Positions 33,429 through 46,200 of a stretch of 64,000 nucleotides of DNA are shown here, piece after piece. Every line of letters starts with the position of its first letter. Within the stretch, counting starts at the first letter, position 1. The position numbers and the translations under genes were made by a program. Source of the stretch: Mastigamoeba balamuthi (Eukaryota > Evosea > Mastigamoebida > Mastigamoebidae); assembly GCA_902651635.1 (NCBI GenBank), contig CACRSC010000066.1, forward strand, positions 45,098-109,097. The letters are read 5' to 3'. The notes under the pieces were generated by a model, which was not told the DNA's origin, did not search any database, and worked only from the letters and a program-made list of their open reading frames with translations.

Positions 33429-33525
33429 AGGCCGGTGAGCTGTCCACTTGTGGAAAACACAACTCAGGAGTCAAAACACAACAAAGCACCATAGGAACAA
33501 CAAACAAGAGCCCTCCGCAGCACAA

Positions 33526-33958
33526 ATGAACGCCAGGATCGTCGCCGCCCTCGCCCTCGTGGCCGCCGTGGCCCTCGCCGACTGCAACAACGCCGCCGAC
33601 CGCGCCGTCTTCGACAGCCAGAGGACGACGTTCCACGCGACGATGCAGCAGTGCTCTGTCAGCTGCTGGGGCGCCAAGGACTGCGTCTCCAACTGCATGA
33701 TCCGCGCCACGGGCCTCAGCCCCAGTGCGCCCTCGCTCCGCCCTCTCCCCGTGGGAGGGTCTGCTGACTCTGTGTGTGCCCGTGCGTTCAGGCTGCGCGG
33801 AATGCTTCGGGGCCGACGCCGCGTGCATGGGCAGGTACTGCATCAAGGAGTGCGTGGCGTCGCCCACGGGCCCGAAGTGCATCGACTGCCACACGAAGAA
33901 GTGCGAGCCCGCCATGCTCGAGTGCGCCAAGGTCCCCGAGGGTGTCGTCCCCAAGTAG
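33526..33958 (+). CDS. Secreted 14-Cys protein (cluster gene 2)
   Basis: Exons 33526-33724 (199 nt) and 33792-33958 (167 nt), phase-1 intron of 67 nt, 121 residues. Signal peptide MNARIVAALALVAAVALA; the mature part keeps all 14 cysteines but differs from its paralogues around CAECFGADAACMGRYC and GPKCIDCHTKKCEP, with a more acidic and lysine-rich second half ending GVVPK. It is the last plus-strand gene before the giant minus-strand gene, with which it converges (stops 33958 and 34253). Confidence 0.85.
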
Positions 33959-34252
33959 GCGGAACAGCAGCAGCGCAGGGCTCTGGCCTGTTCGAGCACA
34001 CCAGAGGCTCTCCGGCAGCGCCGCACACATTGAAGGACCCAAACGAACAAGTTTCGGTGCGCTCTGATGAGCGCAGACAGGGTCCCGACAACGCCGGTGC
34101 CTTTGCCCGTTGCTTCCTGTGAGGAGAGGTGTGTGACTGGTGTTGTGGAAGGGCGATGTGTTGTTTGTGTGTTGTGCCGTGCGTTTGGAGGGTGCGATTG
34201 GAGCGTGTTGCTCGGGAAGCAGAAGAAAGGTGCAGCTGAGGGCATGCATGGT

Positions 34253-37200
34253 CTAGAGGTTGTCTGGCCTGTACACCATGTAGACCGTGGCCACAATGCT
34301 CAGAAGAGCCACACCCGCCAGTGCCCCCACCAGCGTCACGAACTGTGTGGTCACGCGGTACACAACGACCACTTCTGTCCCAGCAGCGTTCTCCCCCGCA
34401 GCTGCCGGCTCAGCCGCCGCCTGTGCAGCCTCTGGCCTCGGCCGCCCAATGAACAGATGTGCGCCGGCGACGGCGTAGCGAGCCTCGACAGCCTCAGAGC
34501 GGCGCCTGCTGGCGACGGCGACGTACACGCGAGCAGTGACAGAGAGCTGAGAGGTCTCCTTCAGGTACGCCTTGGGCAGCGCCAGCGAGAAGCACGCCGC
34601 GGTGGACGGCGCACCAGGGCACGTCACGTTCGCCAGAGCCCACGCGGCATCGACGGGCCCCGAGGCCACGAGCAGCGCCTCGCCCGACACGCTGACAGAG
34701 GCGAGATGGACGCCGGTGATGGCGAGCGTGTACTGCGAGGGGACATCCACTTTGAAGTACGCAGTCGACCCGCGCAGGAACCTGCGCGATGGCGTCGTCA
34801 TGGGCGCGCCGGACGCGTAGGCCGTCATGTCGGCCGCTATGGCCACGGAGGCGTTGGACACGGAGCAGAGCGTCTCGGCGGTGGCCAGCGACAGGCTCAG
34901 CTGCTGCACCCCGTTGGCCGAGTCGCCCAGCAGCGACGCCAGGGCGTAGGAGAGCGTGAAGTTGTCGCCCGTGTCCATCGAGCACACGGCCGAGCTGTTG
35001 AGGTAGACGCGGAACGACCACGACTGCAGCACAGACCCGTCTGCCTCGACGGCGAAGCCCGCCAGCGCCGGGTCGCTGATGGCCGAGATGCGCTGGCCGC
35101 TGTGCGAGCCGTAGCGGAACGAGTCGTTGACGACGTAGAGGCCGTCGGACTTGGCCATCGTGTCCATGACCACCTCGAAGTACGGCAGCGCCGGGGCGTC
35201 GGGGATGACGAGGTACCCGCGCCTGATGAACGCCCACAGCAGCTCCGAGTCGAACATCGTCACGTTGGCCGCCGCCGACAGCTGACGCGCCACCAGCACA
35301 TCGAACGTCAGCGTCGACGACATCTGCCGCGCGGTGTACTCGAGGCTGCGGTACATGGTCACGTTCTCGGCCCACGCGACCTCGATGGCGAACCGCAGCG
35401 CGTAGTGCCCGGGGAACGCCACCACCAGAGGCGCCCCGTTGCCGATGAGGTCGGCGATAGTCACGGTCGTGGTGCCGCTCCACCAGCAGGGATTACTCAT
35501 GGCCAGCACCAGGGGAGCGAAGCCCGTGGCGTTGGCTCCGTCGCGGGGGTTGATGATGCGGGCCGTCGCCTGCGTCCTGCCGGGGCTCGTCTCGGGCAGC
35601 ACCACCTCGACGACGACCGCGCCGGCGATGCTCGAGTAGTCGACCTCGAGAGTCGGGGCACCGACAAAGTGGTGGCCGTCGAGCAGAGGGAGCGTCTCGT
35701 TGCAGACACAGAGGCCGCTCGAATTCACTGAGTAGGGCCCGCACGTGCAGTCGCTGAGGCACCAGTCCGAGAGGTCGCACTGCTCCGTGTCGGCCACGAT
35801 GCTGTCCCCACAGAACCCCGCCAGCGCCGCCGGGTTGATGCCGAACGACACGTTGCTGGCCTCCCACGTCGAGCTGTTGTCCGCGGGGTTGCTCACGAAG
35901 GCCGACGCCGCGCTGGGCGTCCTCTTGCGCGACTGCGCGCTGGGGGCCTCGAGGACGACGATGTCGACGTGGGGGCACGTGTTGCTGATGGCGACGCCGA
36001 TGAAGTAGAGCGTGTTGGGCGGGATGACAATAAAGTCCTGGACCGACTCGGTGAGGTTGATCGTCACGAGGTTCAGCCCCACGACGCTCACGTCCACCAG
36101 CGCCCGCCGAGACATCACCAGCGCGCTCGGCCATCCAGCCGCCGTGGAGTTGAACAGGAGGACGGTCACGTTGATCGCGCCGGCGTCGACGGCGGACGTC
36201 GTGGCCAGGGCGTTGGACACCACGTTGAGGACGAAGCACAGCACGCGCGGGATCGTCACCTGCGGCCTCAGAATGGGCGACACGATGGCGATCGACGACG
36301 CGCTGGCCAGCGTCACCGGGCACGTGACAGTGGGGCTGGAGAACGACTGGATCGCGAGGCCCGTCGTGCTGCTGCCGCACGAGGGCACTCTGCAGTAGTC
36401 GACGCCCGAGACGTTGCGCATGAGGCAGCCCCAGTCGCCGCACCACTGGCAGCCCGCCTGCTGCTCGCACTGGCGCGCGTCGCTGAGGCGGCCGCAGAAG
36501 CACACCATGTCGATCACGTGCAGGTCGGGCGGGCACGTGTCGCTGACGCCGTTGCAGTACTCCGGGGAATCGCAGCCCGAGGGGTCCGACGAGTTGCGGC
36601 ACTGCGTCCCCGCAGGCTGGACGCGGCTGACGCACACGCCGCCCTGGCACCTGTCAGCGGCGTCGCACAGAAGGCCCGGCGTGGCGGAGGCGCAGACGGT
36701 GCCATTAGGCTGCTTGTACTCGACGCACGTGCCGGCGCCATCGCACAGCAACGACTGGATGCACGGGCCGCTCGGGGTTCCACAGGAGGTGTTGCGCGGC
36801 GCGTAGCGGACCACGCAGGTCTCGTCGTACCCGGAGCACGTGTCGTTGGCGTCGCAGGGGTCCAGCGGGTTGGCTGCCGCGCAGACGTGCGAGGCGGGCT
36901 CGAACACGTCGGAGCAGACTCCCGCGAGGCACTGCGAATCGCGGGTGCAGACGCCGTCGCCGACGAGCGCGCAGACGGTGCCGTTGGGCCGCACGATGCG
37001 CACACAGGTGCCACCGAAGCACGTGTCGTTCCGGCAGTTGGTGTGCGCACCGCCGGTGCACAAAGACCCGTCCGCGAAGTTCCCCGACACGCAAACGCCC
37101 GAGCTGCACAGATCAGAGGCTCTGCACCTGCCGGTAGTAGTGTTGCCACACGGTGTAGCGTCCGCAGCAACGTTTGCGTTGCATGTTCCGGAGCCGTCGC

Positions 37201-40200
37201 ACGTGTCCAACTGATCACACGTCGTATTCGACTGGGTGGTGTTACCGCACAGCGTGCCGGCGGTCGCGTACGTGACCTGGCACGCGCCCGATGATCCCGA
37301 GCACTGTGACACTGTGCAGGCGTCGTTGGTGCCGCACGCAGTTCCCGACGAATCGAAGTTGCAGCCGTCAGAGCAGCAAGCCCCCGAGGAGCACACACAG
37401 GGCTGGTAGTCCACAGTGCAGCTCCCGATGTGGATGGTGCCGAACTGCCCTTCCGTGGGATAGCGGTGCGTGTTCGTCCCGTCGCTGACCACAAAGTGGT
37501 ACATGTGGCACGCGCCGCTGCGCTTCTTGGCAAACGACGCCCACGAGTACCAGTGCGTCCCAGTCCCGATTCGTGTCAGATTTCTCGCTGTGCCGTCGAC
37601 GACGACGGTGACGCTGGCGATGCTGGTGCTGAGCCCGATGGCGAAGAACATCGGGGTGTTGTAGTAGACAGCCGTGTGGCCGGCGGTGGCGAGGAGGTGG
37701 GTGGACCACGTGAGGGCGTTGGGGCTCGAGGACGAGCAGGACTCGCACTCGGCGGTGAGCACACAGGACAGCGAGTAGGCGTTGAGGTGTGTGCCGTCTG
37801 TGCTCGCGGTGCCAGCGCAGGACAGCTCTCCTGCGGGTGCGGTCAGGTCCAGGGGCACGTTGTACAGCTTTTGCCACAGCTCGTTGCCCGTCTTCCACGG
37901 CGACTGGCACGCAATGTCCGCTGTTTGGATGGCGAAACGTTAACTAGAGACAAAGCGGGCGGGCAGGTGGCAACTGCTGTAGCAACAGACGCACTGACAG
38001 CGAGGGTGGGGCCCTCGAGCAGGGAGTAGTAGGGCGACGTGAAGTAACGGGCGTAGCTGAACTCTCTGATGTTGACCGTCGCTGTCAAGGCTGCGAGATG
38101 TCTTCCCCAGCGCACGGTGTTTGTTGTGCCATCGCAGTCGCCTGTCTGCGACGTTGTATCCGATGCGGCCATCCCCGTTCCCGCGGCGCTGAGACAGTTG
38201 TCGAACCTACACGGAAGACCCGGGCATCAATCGTGAGAACTGTACCAAATTGGGTTGAATGTTATCGATAGGCATCTCGGATAGCATTGGTGCAAGCAAC
38301 GCTAGTCTCACTGCGAGTGTCATGCATCGATCTCGCACCTGTCACTCGCATGGAAGCGGGCGGCACGGAGAGTGTTGAGGCCCATGGGTACTGCAGAATA
38401 CGACGCCGGGGTGACGGTTGCAGCGTTGAAGAAGTAGCCAGATAGGGCACTGAAGCACGTGTCGGTGTAGCGAGTGGTGTCACCATACGTCTCCCGCAGC
38501 AGTGAGAACCAGAATGTCACCCCGCGGTCAAACCACGTTGGGTAGTAGTCGCCGGTCCCATATGCGTTGCCTGACGCAGGCCACGCACTGGGGTCCACCC
38601 AGTCCGAATTCCCACAGGGGCTCCCGCTGGCATTGGCAACGCAGGACCCGGAGCCATCGCACGCGTACTGTGGACCGCATGTGGTATTGCCCTGGGAAGT
38701 ATTACACGGCGTGCCGGCTGTCGAATAGGTGACCTGGCACGCATCCGATGATCCCGAGCACTGTGACACTGTGCAGGCGTCGTTGGTGCCGCACGCAGTT
38801 CCCGACGAATCGAAGTTGCAGCCGTCAGAGCAGCAAGCCCCCGAGGAGCACACACAGGGCTGGTAGTCCACAGTGCAGCTCCCGATGTGGATGGTGCCGA
38901 ACTGCCCTTCCGTGGGATAGCGGTGCGTGTTCGTCCCGTCGCTGACAACAAAGTGGTACATGTGGCACGCGCCGCTGCGCTTCTTGGCAAACGACGCCCA
39001 CGAGTACCAGTGCGTCCCAGTCCCGATTCGTGTCAGATTTCTCGCTGTGCCGTCGACGACGACGGTGACGCTGGCGATGCTGGTGCTGAGCCCGATGGCG
39101 AAGAACATCGGGGTGTTGTAGTAGACAGCCGTGTGGCCGGCGGTGGCGAGGAGGTGGGTGGACCACGTGAGGGCGTTGGGGCTCGAGGACGAGCAGGACT
39201 CGCACTCGGCGGTGAGCACACAGGACAGCGAGTAGGCGTTGAGGTGTGTGCCGTCTGTGCTCGCGGTGCCAGCGCAGGACAGCTCTCCTGCGGGTGCGGT
39301 CAGGTCCAGGGGCACGTTGTACAGCTTTTGCCACAGCTCGTTGCCCGTCTTCCACGGCGACTGGCACGCAATGTCCGCTGTTTGGATGGCGAAACGTTAA
39401 CTAGAGACAAAGCGGGCGGGCAGGTGGCAACTGCTGTAGCAACAGACGCACTGACAGCGAGGGTGGGGCCCTCGAGCAGGGAGTAGTAGGGCGACGTGAA
39501 GTAACGGGCGTAGCTGAACTCTCTGATGTTGACCGTCGCTGTCAAGGCTGCGAGATGTCTTCCCCAGCGCACGGTGTTTGTTGTGCCATCGCAGTCGCCT
39601 GTCTGCGACGTTGTATCCGATGCGGCCATCCCCGTTCCCGCGGCGCTGAGACAGTTGTCGAACCTACACGGAAGACCCGGGCATCAATCGTGAGAACTGT
39701 ACCAAATTGGGTTGAATGTTATCGATAGGCATCTCGGATAGCATTGGTGCAAGCAACGCTAGTCTCACTGCGAGTGTCATGCATCGATCTCGCACCTGTC
39801 ACTCGCATGGAAGCGGGCGGCACGGAGAGTGTTGAGGCCCATGGGTACTGCAGAATACGACGCCGGGGTGACGGTTGCAGCGTTGAAGAAGTAGCCAGAT
39901 AGGGCACTGAAGCACGTGTCGGTGTAGCGAGTGGTGTCACCATACGTCTCCCGCAGCAGTGAGAACCAGAATGTCACCCCGCGGTCAAACCACGTTGGGT
40001 AGTAGTCGCCGGTCCCATATGCGTTGCCTGACGCAGGCCACGCACTGGGGTCCACCCAGTCCGAATTCCCACAGGGGCTCCCGCTGGCATTGGCAACGCA
40101 GGACCCGGAGCCATCGCACGCGTACTGTGGACCGCATGTGGTATTGCCCTGGGAAGTATTACACGGCGTGCCGGCTGTCGAATAGGTGACCTGGCACGCA

Positions 40201-43200
40201 TCCGATGATCCCGAGCACTGTGACACTGTGCAGGCGTCGTTGGTGCCGCACGCAGTTCCCGACGAATCGAAGTTGCAGCCGTCAGAGCAGCAAGCCCCCG
40301 AGGAGCACACACAGGGCTGGTAGTCCACAGTGCAGCTCCCGATGTGGATGGTGCCGAACTGCCCTTCCGTGGGATAGCGGTGCGTGTTCGTCCCGTCGCT
40401 GACCACAAAGTGGTACATGTGGCACGCGCCGCTGCGCTTCTTGGCAAACGATGCAAACGAGTACCAGTGCGTACCAGTCCCGATGCGCGTCAGATTGCTC
40501 GCTGTGCCATCGACGACGACAGTTACGCTGGCGATGCTGGTGCTGAGCCCGATGGCGAAGAACATTGGGGTGTTGTAGTAGACAGCCGTGTGGCCGGCGG
40601 TGGCGAGGAGGTGGGTGGACCACGTGAGGGCGTTGGGGCTCGAGGACGAGCAGGACTCGCACTCGGCGGTGAGCACACAGGACAGCGAGTAGGCGTTGAG
40701 GTGTGTGCCGTCTGTGCTCGCGGTGCCGGAGCAGGACATCTCGCCTGCTGGTGCGCTCCCCAGGTCCAGTGGCACGTTGTACAGCTTTTGCCACAGCTCG
40801 TTGCCCGTCTTCCACGGCGACTGACACGCAATGTCCGCTGTGTGGTGTGGTTTGAAAAAAGGTCAAGCCGGTGTGGTGTTTTCCACAGTTTGAAACAAGG
40901 TAGACGCACTGATTGCCAATGTGGGACCCTCGAGCATGAAATAATAGGGCGACGTGAAGTAACGAGCGTAGCTGAATTCCCTGACACTGCTCATCGTAGT
41001 AGAGGATGCCAGGTGTCTGCCCCACCGAACAGTGTTTGCTGAGCCATCGCAGTCGCTTGTCTGCGACGTCATATCGGACGCCAGCATCCCCGTGCCCGCT
41101 GCGCCCAGGCAGTTGTCGAACCTGCACAACGAAGATAAGGATACCAATGGCAAAACGTTTTCATGCACTTGTTTGTTATTCAGTTCAGCAAGTTAACGAA
41201 ATGAACACGCAGATAATCCAATGACAGAAGCAGGAAAATTAGGTGTTACACTGCACACCCAGCCAGGTCTGTCGCATACCTGTCATGCGAGTGGAAGCGT
41301 GCAAGGCGGAGTGTGTTGAGGCCCATGGGAACCGCGGAGTACGATGCCGGGGTGATGGTGGCAGAGTTGAAGAAGTAGCCAGAGAGGGCACTGAAGCACG
41401 TGTCGGTGTAGCGAGTGGTGTCACCATACGTCTCCCGCAACAGTGAGAACCAGAATGTCACCCCGCGGTCAAACCACGTTGGGTAGTAGTCGCCGGTCCC
41501 ATATGCGTTGCCAGACGCAGGCCACGCACTGGGGTCCACCCAGTCCGAATTCCCACAGGGGCTCCCGCTGGCATTGACAATGCACGACCCTGTGCCATCG
41601 CATGCGTACTGTGGGGCACATGTGGTGTTGCCCTGCGAAGTGTTGCACGGTGTGCCGGCGGTGGCGTATGTGACCTGGCATGCATCCGATGATCCCGTGC
41701 ACTGCGAAGCCGTGCAGGCATCGTTGGTGCCACACGAAGTTCCTGAGGAGTCGAAGTTACAGCCATCAGAGCAGCAAGCCCCCGAGGAGCACACACAGGG
41801 CTGGTAGTCCACAGTGCAGCTCCCGATGTGGATGGTGCCGAACTGCCCTTCCGTGGGATAGCGGTGCGTGTTCGTCCCGTCGCTGACAACAAAGTGGTAC
41901 ATGTGGCACGCGCCGCTGCGCTTCTTGGCAAACGACGCCCACGAGTACCAGTGCGTCCCTGTCCCGATGCGCGTCAGGTTGCTCGCTGTGCCATCGACGA
42001 CGACGGTTACGCTGGCGATGCTTGTGCTCAGCCCGATGGCGAAGAACATTGGTGTGTTGTAGTAGACAGCCGTGTGGCCGGCGGTGGCGAGGAGGTGGGT
42101 GGACCACGTGAGGGCGTTGGGGCTCGAGGACGAGCAGGACTCGCACTCAGCGGTGAGCACGCAGGACAGCGAGTAGGCGTTGAGGTGTGTGCCGTCTGTG
42201 CTCGCGGTGCCAGCGCAGGACAGCTCGCCTGCGGGTGCGCTCAGGTCCAGGGGCACGTTGTACAGCTTTTGCCACAGCTCGTTGCCCGTCTTCCACGGCG
42301 ACTGGCACGCAATGTCCGCTGTTGTGGACAGAGAGAGATGAGTCATATCTAGAAAAGGGGACAGATGCAATATGTTGTAGGAGTAGACGCACTGACTGCT
42401 AATGTTGGACCCTCGAGCATGGAGTAATAGGGTGACGTGAAGTAACGAGCGAAGCTAAATTCTCTGACATTGCTTGTCGATGTTGAAGCTGCGAGATTTC
42501 TCGCCCAGCGCACGGTGTTGGCCGTTCCGTCGCAATCGCTGGTCTGCGACGTTGTGTCTGACGCCAGCATCCCCGTTCCCGCTGCGCTGAGACAGTTGTC
42601 GAACCTGCACGGAAACACTTTGTCACTTTACTATGCCAAGAGGTGCTTTACGGCTACAAAAATGGGTTGGCATCACAAATCGAATCATAGAAAGAAGCAC
42701 CCAGGTCCTGTAGTGTCAATCAATACATGAATCGCTCACCTGTTATGAGCATGGAAGCGGGCGACACGGAGCGTGTTGAGACCCATTGGAACCGCGGGGT
42801 AGGATGCCGGGGTGATGGTGGCAGCGTTGAAGAAGTAGCCAGAGAGGGCACTGAAGCACGTGTCGGTGTAGCGAGCGGTGTCACCATACGTCTCCCGCAA
42901 CAGTGAGAACCAGAATGTCACCCCGCGGTCAAACCACGTTGGGTAGTAGTCGCCGGTCCCATATGCATTGCCTGACGCAGGCCACGCACTGGGGTCCACC
43001 CAGTCGGAAGTCCCACATGGGCTCCCGCTTGCATTGACAATGCAGAGCCCGGAGCCATCACATGAATAGTGTGGGCCGCATGTGGTGTTGCTCTGAGAAG
43101 TGTTGCACGGCGTTCCGGCTGCCAAATAGGTGACCTGACATGTGTTCGATGCACCGGTGCACTGTGACGCCGTGCAGGCATCGTTGGTGCCGCACACAGT

Positions 43201-46200
43201 TCCCGACGGATCGAAGTTGCAGCCATCAGAGCAACACGCGCCCGAGGAGCACACGCAGGGCTGGTAGTCCACAGTGCAGCTCCCGATGTGGATGGTGCCG
43301 AACTGCCCTTCCGTGGGATAGCGGTGCGTGTTCGTCCCGTCGCTGACAACAAAGTGGTACATGTGGCACGCGCCGCTGCGCTTCTTGGCAAACGACGCCC
43401 ACGAGTACCAGTGCGTCCCAGTCCCGATTCGTGTCAGGTTGCTCGCTGTGCCGTCGACGACGACGGTGACGCTGGCGATGCTGGTGCTGAGCCCGATGGC
43501 GAAGAACATCGGGTTGTTGTAGTAGACAGCCGTGTGGCCGGCGGTGGCGAGGAGGTGGGTGGACCACGTGAGGGCGTTGGGGCTCGAGGACGAGCAGGAC
43601 TCGCACTCGGCGGTGAGCACACAGGACAGCGAGTAGGCGTTGAGGTGTGTGCCGTCTGTGCTCGCGGTGCCAGCGCAGGACAGCTCTCCTGCGGGTGCGG
43701 TCAGGTCCAGGGGCACGTTGTACAGCTTTTGCCACAGCTCGTTGCCCGTCTTCCACGGCGACTGGCACGCAATGTCCGCTGTTTGGATGGCGAAACGTTA
43801 ACTAGAGACAAAGCGGGCGGGCAGGTGGCAACTGCTGTAGCAACAGACGCACTGACAGCGAGGGTGGGGCCCTCGAGCAGGGAGTAGTAGGGCGACGTGA
43901 AGTAACGGGCGTAGCTGAACTCTCTGATGTTGACCGTCGCTGTCAAGGCTGCGAGATGTCTTCCCCAGCGCACGGTGTTTGTTGTGCCATCGCAGTCGCC
44001 TGTCTGCGACGTTGTATCCGATGCGGCCATCCCCGTTCCCGCGGCGCTGAGACAGTTGTCGAACCTACACGGAAGACCCGGGCATCAATCGTGAGAACTG
44101 TACCAAATTGGGTTGAATGTTATCGATAGGCATCTCGGATAGCATTGGTGCAAGCAACGCTAGTCTCACTGCGAGTGTCATGCATCGATCTCGCACCTGT
44201 CACTCGCATGGAAGCGGGCGGCACGGAGAGTGTTGAGGCCCATGGGTACTGCAGAATACGACGCCGGGGTGACGGTTGCAGCGTTGAAGAAGTAGCCAGA
44301 TAGGGCACTGAAGCACGTGTCGGTGTAGCGAGCGGTGTCACCATACGTCTCCCGCAGCAGTGAGAACCAGAACGTCACCCCACGGTCAAACCACGTTGGG
44401 TAGTAGTCGCCGGTCCCATATGCGTTGCCTGACGCAGGCCACGCACTGGGGTCCACCCAGTCCGAATTCCCACAGGGGCTCCCGCTGGCATTGGCAACGC
44501 AGGACCCGGAGCCATCGCACGCGTACTGTGGACCGCATGTGGTATTGCCCTGGGAAGTATTACACGGCGTGCCGGCTGTCGAATAGGTGACCTGGCACGC
44601 ATCCGATGATCCCGAGCACTGTGACACTGTGCAGGCGTCGTTGGTGCCGCACGCAGTTCCCGACGAATCGAAGTTGCAGCCATCAGAGCAGCAAGCCCCC
44701 GAGGAGCACACACAGGGCTGGTAGTCCACAGTGCAGCTCCCGATGTGGATGGTGCCGAACTGCCCTTCCGTGGGATAGCGGTGCGTGTTCGTCCCGTCAC
44801 TGACAACAAAGTGGTACATGTGGCACGCGCCGCTGCGCTTCTTGGCAAACGATGCAAACGAGTACCAGTGCGTCCCTGTCCCGATGCGCGTCAGGTTGCT
44901 CGCTGTGCCATCGACGACGACGGTTACGCTGGCGATGCTGGTGCTGAGCCCGATGGCGAAGAACATTGGGGTGTTGTAGTAGACAGCCGTGTGGCCGGCG
45001 GTGGCGAGGAGGTGGGTGGACCACGTGAGGGCGTTGGGGCTCGAGGACGAGCAGGACTCGCACTCGGCGGTGAGCACACAGGACAGCGAGTAGGCGTTGA
45101 GGTGTGTGCCGTCTGTGCTCGCGGTTCCTGCGCAGGACATCTCGCCTGCGGGTGCGCTCAGGTCCAGGGGCACGTTGTACAGCTTTTGCCACAGCTCGTT
45201 GCCCGTCTTCCACGGCGACTGGCACGCAATGTCCGCTGTGTGGACAGAGAGAGATGAGTCATATCTAGAAAAGGGGACAGTTGCAATATGTTGTAAGAGT
45301 AGACGCACTGACTGCTAATGTTGGACCCTCGAGCATGGAGTAATAGGGTGACGTGAAGTAACGAGCGAAGCTAAATTCTCTGACATTGCTTGTCGATGTT
45401 GAAGCTGCGAGATTTCTCGCCCAGCGCACGGTGTTGGCCGTTCCGTCGCAATCGCTGGTCTGCGACGTTGTGTCTGACGCCAGCATCCCCGTTCCCGCTG
45501 CGCTGAGACAGTTGTCGAACCTGCACGGAAACACTATGTCACTTTCCTATGCCAAGAGGTGCTTCACGGCTACAAAAAATGGGTTGGCATCACAAATCGA
45601 AACATAGAAAGAAGCACCCAGACCCTGTAGTGTCAATCAATACATGAATCGCTCACCTGTTATGAGCATGGAAGCGGGCGACACGGAGCGTGTTGAGACC
45701 CATTGGAACCGCGGGGTAGGATGCCGGGGTGATGATGGCAGCGTTGAAGAAGTAGCCAGAGAGGGCACTGAAGCACGTGTCGGTGTAGCGAGTGGTGTCA
45801 CCATACGTCTCCCGCAGCAGGGAGAACCAGAACGTCACCCCGCGGTCAAACCACGTTGGGTAGTAGTCGCCGGTCCCATATGCATTGCCTGACGCAGGCC
45901 ACGCACTGGGGTCCACCCAGTCCGAAGTCCCACATGGGCTCCCGCTTGCATTGACAATGCAGAGCCCGGAGCCATCGCATGAATAGTGTGGGCTGCATGT
46001 GGTGTTGCTCTGAGAAGTGTTGCACGGCGTTCCGGTTGCCGAATAGGTGACCTGACATGTGTTCGATGCACCGGTGCACTGTGACGCCGTGCAGGCATCG
46101 TTGGTGCCGCACACAGTCCCCGAGGAGTCGAAGTTGCAGCCATCAGAGCAGCAAGCCCCCGAGGAGCACACACAGGGCTGGTAGTCCACAGTGCAGCTCC

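Noticed and set aside
34067-35731. A 554-residue plus-strand frame opposite the giant surface-protein gene
   Set aside because: Composition is Arg/Ala/His-rich with no domain, and the minus strand encodes the membrane-anchor region; antisense shadow.
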